Positions 49,969 through 56,807 of a stretch of 64,000 nt of DNA are shown here, piece by piece. Both the position numbers and the translations under genes were made by a program. Below the pieces are notes generated by a model. That model was not told the origin of the DNA. It did not search any database and worked only from the letters and a program-made list of their open reading frames with translations. This stretch comes from Variovorax sp. OK212 (GTDB lineage Bacteria; Pseudomonadota; Gammaproteobacteria; Burkholderiales; Burkholderiaceae_C). Where the stretch lies: assembly GCF_900112425.1 (NCBI RefSeq), contig NZ_FOLP01000001.1:310001-374000 (forward strand). Direction: 5' to 3'. Positions within the stretch are counted from its first letter, which is position 1, and every line of letters begins with the position of its first letter.

Positions 49969-51357
49969 ATGGCCACCGCCCTCACAGAAAAGTTCTCCCG
50001 CCTCGTCAAGACGATGAGCGGCCAGGCCCGCATCACCGAAAGCAACGTGCAGGACATGCTGCGCGAAGTGCGCATGGCGCTGCTGGAAGCCGACGTGGCG
50101 CTGCCCGTGGTGCGCGACTTCGTCGCCCGCGTGAAAGACAAGGCGCTCGGCCAGGAAGTGCTGGGCTCGCTCAAGCCGGGCCAGGCGCTGGTCGGCATCG
50201 TCAGCCGCGAACTCGCCGCCACCATGGGCGAGGGCGTGTCCGACATCAACCTCGCCGCGCAACCGCCCGCCGTGATCCTCATGGCCGGCCTGCAGGGCGC
50301 GGGCAAGACCACCACCACGGCCAAGCTGGCCAAGCACCTGATCGAGAAGCGCAAGAAGAAGGTGCTCACCGTGTCGGGCGACGTGTACCGCCCGGCCGCC
50401 ATCGAGCAGCTCAAGACCGTCACCCGGCAGGCCGGCGCCGAATGGTTCCCGAGTACGCCCGACCAGAAGCCGCTGGACATCGCGCGCGCCGCGCTCGACC
50501 ACGCCAAGCGCCACTACTTCGACGTGCTGCTGGTCGACACGGCCGGCCGCCTGGCCATCGACGAAGTGCTGATGACCGAAATCAAGCAGCTGCACGGCGA
50601 GCTCGATCCGGTCGAAACGCTGTTCGTGGTCGATGCCATGCAGGGCCAGGACGCGATCAACACCGCCAAGGCCTTCAAGGAGGCGCTGCCGCTCACCGGC
50701 ATCATCCTGACCAAGACCGACGGCGACTCGCGCGGCGGTGCGGCGCTGTCGGTGCGCCAGGTCACGGGCGTGCCGATCAAGTTCGCCGGCACCAGCGAGA
50801 AGATCGACGGCCTGGAAGTGTTCGACGCCGAGCGCCATGCGGGCCGCATCCTGGGCATGGGCGACATCGTCGCGCTGGTCGAGCAGGTCACGGCCGGCGT
50901 CGACGTGGCGGCGGCGCAGAAGCTCGCGGCCAAGGTCAAGAGCGGCGCGGGCTTCGACCTGAACGACTTCCTGGGCCAGCTGCAGCAGATGAAGCAGATG
51001 GGCGGCCTGTCGAGCCTGATGGACAAGCTGCCCACGCAGATGGCCGCCAAGGCGACCGAGGCCGACATGACGCGCGCCGAGCGCGACATCCGCCGCAAGG
51101 AAGGGATCATCCAGAGCATGACCCCGCTGGAGCGCCGCAAGCCCGAGCTGCTGAAGGCCACGCGCAAGCGCCGCATCGCGGCCGGCGCGGGCGTGCAGGT
51201 TCAGGAAGTGAACCGCCTGCTCAACGAGTTCGAGCAGATGCAGGGCATGATGAAGAAGATGAAGGGCGGCGGCCTCATGAAGATGATGAAGAAGATGGGC
51301 GGCATGAAGGGCATGGGCGGCATGGGCGGCCCCGGCGGCCCGAAGCTCCCGTTCTAG
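49969..51357 (+). CDS. ffh: Ffh, signal recognition particle GTPase
   Basis: Binds signal sequences and the SRP RNA for co-translational membrane targeting. The 462 residues have an N domain (ALTEKFSRLVKTMSGQARIT), a G domain with P-loop LQGAGKTTTTAKLA, DTAGRLAID, and TKTDGDSRGGAALS, and a methionine-rich M domain (MQGMMKKMKGGGLMKMMKKMGG) that holds signal peptides. SRP RNA itself was not found in the window. A terminator follows at 51386. Confidence 0.97.
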   Translation: MATALTEKFSRLVKTMSGQARITESNVQDMLREVRMALLEADVALPVVRDFVARVKDKALGQEVLGSLKPGQALVGIVSRELAATMGEGVSDINLAAQPPAVILMAGLQGAGKTTTTAKLAKHLIEKRKKKVLTVSGDVYRPAAIEQLKTVTRQAGAEWFPSTPDQKPLDIARAALDHAKRHYFDVLLVDTAGRLAIDEVLMTEIKQLHGELDPVETLFVVDAMQGQDAINTAKAFKEALPLTGIILTKTDGDSRGGAALSVRQVTGVPIKFAGTSEKIDGLEVFDAERHAGRILGMGDIVALVEQVTAGVDVAAAQKLAAKVKSGAGFDLNDFLGQLQQMKQMGGLSSLMDKLPTQMAAKATEADMTRAERDIRRKEGIIQSMTPLERRKPELLKATRKRRIAAGAGVQVQEVNRLLNEFEQMQGMMKKMKGGGLMKMMKKMGGMKGMGGMGGPGGPKLPF

Positions 51358-51385
51358 GCGACCGCTTCATCCCCTCATATATATA

Positions 51386-51419
51386 AGAAGGCCCGCCGGT
51401 TCGCACCGGCGGGCCTTCT
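51386..51419. terminator. Terminator between ffh and the convergent HD-Pnk gene
   Basis: A perfect 15-bp stem (51386-51400 with 51405-51419, arms AGAAGGCCCGCCGGT and its complement) around a TCGC loop. No long T-run follows on either side, but the stem is exceptionally stable. It serves convergent transcripts. Confidence 0.75.
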
Positions 51420-51451
51420 GTCTCGGGCCCTGCGCGCTCAGGTCTGCGGGC

Positions 51452-52591
51452 TTAGCTCTGCACCTCGTAGACCGTCTCGTGCGCCTCCACCGGCGCGGGC
51501 AGTTCCCAGCGATGCAGCATGCGCTCGATGCCCGCGTTCGACAGCGTCGTGTCGCGCTCGCGGTTGCGGCGCATCAGCTCCGCATGCGGCACCTCGAGGT
51601 ACACCAGCTCGATCTGCGCGTGGTAGTTCCACAGCAGGTCGAGCGTCTTGGTGCGCATCTGCTCGCTCAGGTGCGTCGCGTTCCACACGAAGCGCTCCTG
51701 CTTGCGCAGCAGCGCCTTGGCCTGGTCGACCGCGTGGTGCGCGGCCATGCCGTCGTTCTCGCCGTGCTTCAACCCGAGCTCGGCGCGCGCATCGTCGAAA
51801 GACACCACCGGCCAGCCCTTGCGCTGCTGCGCCACCCAGTGGTTCTTGCCGCTGGCCGGCAGGCCGCACATCACCGTCACGCGCGAGCCCGCGTTCTGGA
51901 ACAGCGGGTAGTCGGGGCTGGTGTCGGTACCGCGAAAGTAGGCCAGGCGCGTGTGCGCGTCGGCCATCGGGCGCGGGCCGTTCCAGCAGCCTTCTTCCTG
52001 CGCGAGTTCCTCGAACAGCGCGATGTCGGCCATGCTGTCGGCGCGCTTTTCGTAGTGGCGCCCGCGCATGTCGCAGCGCGCCACGCAGCACAGGTCGGGC
52101 AGGCTCAGCTCCCAGGAGAGCCTGTGCACCAGCCACTCGGGCCGCACGCCCTTGCGCGAGGCGAAGGCATGGAACGGCAGCTGGTGCACCGCGATGATCC
52201 GGCACACGGCTTCGCGCAGCGCGAACGGCACGCGCGCCTTCCACATCAGCACGCGCACGTCGACCGCGCCGCGGCGCGAGTGGCCGGGCTGGCCGATGCG
52301 GCCGCTGGCGGCGTCGATCACCGTGGTGTCGGGCTTGGCGATGTCGTGCAGCAGGCAGGCCATGAACAGCACGAAGCGGCCGTCGGCATCGGCGCGCTGG
52401 TAGTGCGCGTCCTGCAGCAGCGCGTCGAGCACCATGCGCGTGTGGATGCCGACGTTGCCTTCGGCGTGGTAGTACGGGTCTTGCGGCGTTTCTTCGAGGC
52501 GCAGCAGCTCCGGCAGCAGGTCGCAGCATTGCGCCCAGTCGGTGCCCTGGCCGGGCGCGGGCACCAGCGCGCGCAGGTCGTCATGCGTCAT
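51452..52591 (-). CDS. HD-domain plus polynucleotide-kinase protein (HD-Pnk architecture)
   Basis: A 379-residue end-healing enzyme candidate. The N-terminal half is an HD metal-phosphohydrolase domain: H50, the H82-D83 doublet in LLHDIAKPDT, H104 in GQPGHSRRG, and later D174. The C-terminal half is a P-loop kinase of T4 Pnk type: GLPASGKN at 243-250, acceptor-site VVSFDDAR near 266, and a lid RRNRERDTTL. This is the order of HD-Pnk, described from Runella slithyformis, where HD removes 2',3'-cyclic phosphate ends and the kinase phosphorylates 5'-OH. It overlaps the RNA ligase stop by 4 nt (ATGA), so break healing and sealing are coupled. Confidence 0.85.
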   Translation of the reverse strand: MTHDDLRALVPAPGQGTDWAQCCDLLPELLRLEETPQDPYYHAEGNVGIHTRMVLDALLQDAHYQRADADGRFVLFMACLLHDIAKPDTTVIDAASGRIGQPGHSRRGAVDVRVLMWKARVPFALREAVCRIIAVHQLPFHAFASRKGVRPEWLVHRLSWELSLPDLCCVARCDMRGRHYEKRADSMADIALFEELAQEEGCWNGPRPMADAHTRLAYFRGTDTSPDYPLFQNAGSRVTVMCGLPASGKNHWVAQQRKGWPVVSFDDARAELGLKHGENDGMAAHHAVDQAKALLRKQERFVWNATHLSEQMRTKTLDLLWNYHAQIELVYLEVPHAELMRRNRERDTTLSNAGIERMLHRWELPAPVEAHETVYEVQS

Positions 52592-53484
52592 TTCTGTCTC
52601 CCTGTCGTTGTCAGCCCGGCCGGGTCGCGCAAGGTGCGCAGGCCCAGGTCTTGCCATGTCACCGGCGGCGTCGGCGCGTAGAGGTCCGCGCCCGGCGCCA
52701 GCTGGTTGGGCAGCACCGGCCGGCGGCTGTGGTGCGAGCCCGAGTCGAGGATGGTCTGCACGAAGTCCGGACGCACCCACTTGTAGCGGCCCGTCACCTC
52801 GCCGTTCAGCTCGGTCTTGAGGTACAGGCCCTCGGCCAGGTCCGACAGGTCGGTCTGCTGACGCACCAGCTCGAGCGGCTGGCCTTCGTGCGCCACCGCC
52901 TGTTCGAAGGCGCGCTGCCAGCCGGCGCTGCGCGCAAGAGAAGGCCGCACGAGCGCGCGCAAGGCCTTCGCATGGCGCGGCATCTCGCCGTCGTACAGCA
53001 CCGGCACCGGCAGCACCGGGCCGCCTTCGAGCAGCGCATGGCGCGCCGGTGTCGAGAGGAAGCGTTGCGCCTGCCGGTCGTAGACGTCGAACTCCAGGAA
53101 GAACGCCGGCAACCGGTCGTACCAGCAGCTGTGCTTGGCGAAGCACCACTCGCCGTACATCACGTAGCGATCTTCGAGGCGCTCCAGCAGCGCCGCTTCA
53201 TGCGCGGCGGCCCAGTGCTTGAACAGGTTGAACTGGCGCTCGCCGGCGCCGCCCGCGAGGTAGTGGCCGCGCGACTGCAGCAGCAGTTCGCCCGCCGAGG
53301 TGAACGACACGGCGGCATTGGCGCCATCGAGCTTTTCCTCGATGACCACCTGCATGCCGTGCAGCGCGGACAACGGCGCCTGGGCGTCGTCGCTGTCGCC
53401 CGCTTGCAGCCGCGAGCCTTCCAGGTGCGCCGTACGCGGGTACTTGAGCAGCGGGATCGATGAAAGGGAAGAGAGAGGAAACAC
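52588..53484 (-). CDS. ATP-dependent RNA ligase (Rnl-type nucleotidyltransferase)
   Basis: A 298-residue covalent nucleotidyltransferase. Motif I EEKLDGAN has the adenylated lysine K51. Motif III-like YGEWCF is at 110-115, followed by FFLEFDVYD. Motif IV EGLYLKTE is at about 219-224, and motif V GRYKWVRPDF has K235. This set and the lack of an OB domain after motif V fit RNA ligases of the T4 Rnl2/Rnl family rather than DNA ligases. The start is GTG 53484, supported by GGAG 7 nt upstream. Together with HD-Pnk it makes a complete heal-and-seal RNA repair unit. Target RNA unknown. Confidence 0.82.
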   Translation of the reverse strand: MFPLSSLSSIPLLKYPRTAHLEGSRLQAGDSDDAQAPLSALHGMQVVIEEKLDGANAAVSFTSAGELLLQSRGHYLAGGAGERQFNLFKHWAAAHEAALLERLEDRYVMYGEWCFAKHSCWYDRLPAFFLEFDVYDRQAQRFLSTPARHALLEGGPVLPVPVLYDGEMPRHAKALRALVRPSLARSAGWQRAFEQAVAHEGQPLELVRQQTDLSDLAEGLYLKTELNGEVTGRYKWVRPDFVQTILDSGSHHSRRPVLPNQLAPGADLYAPTPPVTWQDLGLRTLRDPAGLTTTGRQK

Positions 53485-53796
53485 GTTTGTTCTCCGGATG
53501 AAAACCAGGAAGAACCGACAACGTGCGGGAGCGAAGCTGAGAGAGATCGGGAGCGACTTGCACGGCCGTGGTGTGGGGCCGTGCCTGGTCAGTGGGTACG
53601 CAGCTTGGCGCCCGACATGACCAGCAATGAAGCGGTGTTGTCGGCGTCAGAGAGTGATGACGGCGAATCGGGGCACTTGGCGCTCCAGTGAAGGCTGAGG
53701 TTGAAAGAGGCGCGGATTCTATAGGCAGACCGCGCCGCGATGGAAGGGCACCGATGCGTGAAAGCGTCAGTCGCGCTCGGTCGTCTTCAGCCGTCC
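53485..53796. other. 312-nt leader region of the RNA repair operon
   Basis: No protein gene supported. On the minus strand TATAGAAT at about 53721-53714 is a convincing -10 box, giving an RNA leader of about 220 nt. Inside the leader GCACGGCC (53560-53567) and GGCCGTGC (53577-53584) form an 8-bp hairpin with a 9-nt loop. Such a long structured leader is unusual next to the short leaders elsewhere in this window. Confidence 0.5.
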
Positions 53797-54687
53797 TCAG
53801 TCGTCGTTCGTGCCGAACATCGCCTCGGGCAGCCCGGGCACGTCGACCTCCACGGCCAGCAAGGCGCCGGCCAGCGTCTCGCGCGCCAGCACCTCGGGCG
53901 CGATCATCTTGGTGGCGGTGGTGATGTAGAGCGTCTTCAGTTCCGGTCCGCCCAGGCACACGCAGGTCGGGTGCGTCACCGGCAGCTCGATCACGCGGTC
54001 GACCGCGCCCGAGGGCGCGTAGCGCACCACGCGGTGGCCCGCGAACACCGCGTTCCACACGTAGCCTTCGCTGTCGACGCAGGCACCGTCGGGCCGGCCG
54101 CGCTGCTCCGTGTAGTCCACGAACACGCGCCGGTTCGACAGCGCGCCGCTCGCCGCGTCCAGGTCGAACGCGAACAGCTTGAAGCGCCGCGTGTCCGACA
54201 TGTAGAGCGTGCGGCCGTCCGGCGACACGCACACCGAGTTGGTGACGATGATGTCGTCGAACAGCCACTGCGGCGTACCGTCGGCCTCGACGCGGTAGAA
54301 GCTGCCGAGCGGCTTCTCGATGGCGGCGTCCATGGTGCCGATCCACAGCCGGCCCTGGCGGTCGCAGCGGCCGTCGTTGAGCCGCGTGCCCTTGCCGGGC
54401 GGCTCGACCTCGGCGATGCGCTCCAGCGTTCGCGTCGCGGGGTCGAAGCGGTGCAGCGTGTTGTCCAGCGCCAGCACGAAGCCGCCGCGGCGGTGCAGCG
54501 CGAGGCCGCCGAGGAAGGTGCTCTGCGCAAACTCGAACACCTGGTGCTCGCCGGTGCGCTCGTCGAAGGACTGCAGCCTGGGCCGCTCGATGTCGATCCA
54601 CCAGACGCGCTCGCTGCGCGGGCACCAGATCGGCGTTTCGCCCAGCTGGTCGCGGGGGTTGACGAGGCAGCGCACGTCGTCCGTCAT
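53797..54687 (-). CDS. SMP-30/gluconolactonase family lactonase
   Basis: A 296-residue six-bladed propeller protein that hydrolyses sugar lactones. The start reads CLVNPRDQLGETPIWCPRSERVWWIDIERP, with the metal-binding Glu in LGETPIW. Further family marks are TRLNDGRCDRQGRLWIGTMD (Asn and Asp ligands) and VCVSPDGRTLYMSDT, RRVFVDY, and GRPDGACVDSEGYVW with the last Asp ligand. There is no signal peptide, so it acts in the cytoplasm. It is the last gene of a TetR-MFS-SMP-30 operon. The substrate is probably an aldonolactone; the exact sugar is not known. Confidence 0.9.
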   Translation of the reverse strand: MTDDVRCLVNPRDQLGETPIWCPRSERVWWIDIERPRLQSFDERTGEHQVFEFAQSTFLGGLALHRRGGFVLALDNTLHRFDPATRTLERIAEVEPPGKGTRLNDGRCDRQGRLWIGTMDAAIEKPLGSFYRVEADGTPQWLFDDIIVTNSVCVSPDGRTLYMSDTRRFKLFAFDLDAASGALSNRRVFVDYTEQRGRPDGACVDSEGYVWNAVFAGHRVVRYAPSGAVDRVIELPVTHPTCVCLGGPELKTLYITTATKMIAPEVLARETLAGALLAVEVDVPGLPEAMFGTNDD

Positions 54688-54704
54688 GGGTGTGTGGCTC
54701 TCCT

Positions 54705-56024
54705 TCACATCGTGTCCGGCAGTTCGATGCGGCGGATGTCGCCGAGCAGGAACACGTACGACAGCGCACCCAGCAGCGCCAGCACCGCCATGAAGGCCAG
54801 CGCCCAGACGAAGGAGCCGGTGCTGCCCACGATGAAGCCGATGACCAGCGGCGTCGTGATGCCCGACAGGTTGGTCATGAAGTTGTAGATGCCGCCCGTG
54901 AGGCCCATGAGCCGGGTCGGCGCGATGTCGGCAATGACGACCCAGCCCAGCCCGACCATGCCCTGGCCGAAGAACGCGACCGACAGGATGGCGATCACCA
55001 CCTCGTCGCGGTCGACGTAGTTGGCCGCCACGATGGTCGAGGCCAGCAGCAGGCCCGCCACGATCGGCAGCTTGCGCGCCAGGTTGGCCGAGCCGGTGCG
55101 CGTGAGCAGGCGGTCGGACAGCCAGCCGCCGAACATCACGCCCACGCCGGCCGCAATGAAGGGCAGCACCGCGAAGAAGCCGACCTTGACCCAGCCCATG
55201 TGGCGCTCGGTGGCCAGGTAGGTGGGGAACCAGGTCACGAAGAACACCAGCGTGGCGTTGCCCGCGAACTGGCCGATGCTGGCGCCCCAGATCTGGCGGT
55301 ACGACAGCAGCAGCCGCACGTTGGCCCACGAGAAGGGCACGGTCTGCTCGCGCTTGGCGGCCAGGCCGCCGCCGGCTTCGATGTGGGCGAGCTCGGCGCG
55401 GTTGGCCCAGCGGCTGTCGCCCGGCTCGCGGTAGCAGGCCCACCACACGGCGCCGAACGCGATGCCCACCAGCCCCACGATGATGAACAGCGCCTGCCAG
55501 CCGTACATGCCCATGATGTAGAAGAGCAGCGGGCTGAAGAACGCCAGCCCCACGTACTCGCCCACCGTGTAGATGCTGGTGGCGCGCGCCCGCTCCTTCT
55601 GCGGGAACCAGGTGCTCACGATGCGGCTGTTGGCGGGGAAGCAGGGCGCCTCGGAAATGCCCAGGCCCAGTCGCATCGCGACCAGGCTGTAGAGCCCGGT
55701 CGCGAAACCCTGCAGCAGCGTGAACAGCGACCAGAAGGTCAGCGAGAGAAAGTAGGTGAGCTTGTTGCCGAAGCGGTCCAGGAACACGCCGCCCGGAATC
55801 TGCGCGGCCGCGTAGGTCCAGGCGAAGGCCGAGAACACGAAGCCCATCACGGCGGGCGACAGCCCCAGGTCCTTGGTCAGCGTGGGCGCGGCGATGCCGA
55901 GCACCGTGCGGTCCAGGTAGTTGATCATGGTGCCGGTGGCCAGCAGTGCGAGGATGCCGAAGCGCGCGCGCGTGGGCGCCTCGGTGGTGGCGCCCGCGGC
56001 GGGCGTTGCAGTGGTGGTGTTCAT
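54705..56024 (-). CDS. MFS transporter, anion:cation symporter (ACS) type
   Basis: A 439-residue permease with twelve membrane helices. The first helix region TMINYLDRTVLGIAAPTL and the A-like motif GVFLDRFGNKLTY are typical of the ACS family (glucarate, galactonate, hexuronate carriers). LGISEAPCFPANSRIVSTWFPQKERARATSIY matches that group closely. The ATG overlaps the tetR stop by 4 nt and it is followed 17 nt later by the lactonase gene. It probably imports a sugar acid that the downstream enzyme handles. Confidence 0.9.
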   Translation of the reverse strand: MNTTTATPAAGATTEAPTRARFGILALLATGTMINYLDRTVLGIAAPTLTKDLGLSPAVMGFVFSAFAWTYAAAQIPGGVFLDRFGNKLTYFLSLTFWSLFTLLQGFATGLYSLVAMRLGLGISEAPCFPANSRIVSTWFPQKERARATSIYTVGEYVGLAFFSPLLFYIMGMYGWQALFIIVGLVGIAFGAVWWACYREPGDSRWANRAELAHIEAGGGLAAKREQTVPFSWANVRLLLSYRQIWGASIGQFAGNATLVFFVTWFPTYLATERHMGWVKVGFFAVLPFIAAGVGVMFGGWLSDRLLTRTGSANLARKLPIVAGLLLASTIVAANYVDRDEVVIAILSVAFFGQGMVGLGWVVIADIAPTRLMGLTGGIYNFMTNLSGITTPLVIGFIVGSTGSFVWALAFMAVLALLGALSYVFLLGDIRRIELPDTM

Positions 56025-56743
56025 GTCTGGGGGTTCGCGGAAGTGTTCTTCGCCACGAAGCGCAGCACGCTCTCGATGACGTTGGCGCGCAGGCGCGCGA
56101 CGTTGCCGGGCGCATCGAGCTGGATGCCGAAGAGCGCGGAGAAGGTGTCGCGGTTGGACACGTTGTAGAAGCTCATCGCGCTGATCTGCCAGTGGATGTC
56201 CACCGGCTCGATGCCGTCGCGGAACACGCCCGCCTCGACACCGCGCCGGTAGATGCGCGCCACGCGCTCGACGGCGGCCGCGCTGAGTTCGCGGATGACG
56301 CCCGATTGCTTGAGGAAGCGCGCCTCGTGGATGTTCTCGATCGTCACCAGCCGCACGAAGTCGCGGTTCTGGAAGTGGTGGTCGAAGCGGAAGCCGACCA
56401 TGCGGCGCATCGCTTCCTCGGGGGGCGCGTGGTCGAAGTCGAGTTCGCTCTCCACGCTGCGCACGCGGCGGTAGACGTTCTCGAGCACCGCGAGGTACAG
56501 GCCCTCCTTGTCCCCGAAGTAGTAGTAGATGAGGCGCTTGCTGCAGTCGGTCTTGCTTGCGATCTCGTCCACGCGCGCGCCGGCCAGGCCGTGCTGCGAG
56601 AACTCGGCGGTGGCGACCTCGATGATGTTCTGGCGGTTCGCCTCGGGGTTGACGACGCGCGCGGCGCTTTTGCGCGGCGGCGGTGGTGGCGGCGTCGACG
56701 GTGTTGGGGCGTCGTCGCCGGGTGCGGGTCGGGGTGCGGGCAT
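56021..56743 (-). CDS. TetR-family repressor
   Basis: A 240-residue regulator. After a Pro-rich, probably disordered N-terminus (1-30), the HTH lies at about 36-82: NIIEVATAEFSQHGLAGARVDEIASKTDCSKRLIYYYFGDKEGLYLAVL. The ligand domain (to 240) is typical of the TetR_C family. It is the first gene of the operon with the transporter and lactonase and is preceded by two matching palindromes, so it probably represses its own operon until a sugar-derived ligand binds. The ATG is unaided by a Shine-Dalgarno sequence. Confidence 0.9.
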   Translation of the reverse strand: MPAPRPAPGDDAPTPSTPPPPPPRKSAARVVNPEANRQNIIEVATAEFSQHGLAGARVDEIASKTDCSKRLIYYYFGDKEGLYLAVLENVYRRVRSVESELDFDHAPPEEAMRRMVGFRFDHHFQNRDFVRLVTIENIHEARFLKQSGVIRELSAAAVERVARIYRRGVEAGVFRDGIEPVDIHWQISAMSFYNVSNRDTFSALFGIQLDAPGNVARLRANVIESVLRFVAKNTSANPQT

Positions 56744-56749
56744 TTGCTA

Positions 56750-56787
56750 TGTACCAGTTAGTACATAGCAATGTACCGGATGGTACA
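56750..56787 (-). promoter_or_regulatory. Paired TetR operators
   Basis: Two 16-bp palindromes, 56750-56765 (TGTACCAGTTAGTACA) and 56772-56787 (TGTACCGGATGGTACA), share the form TGTACC-N4-RGTACA and are 22 bp centre to centre, two helical turns. The first is part of a larger 9-bp inverted repeat (56746-56769). They lie 7 nt before the tetR start, over its promoter, and predict cooperative autorepression. Confidence 0.88.
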
Positions 56788-56807
56788 AAGGCCCGGAACC
56801 CGGGTAA

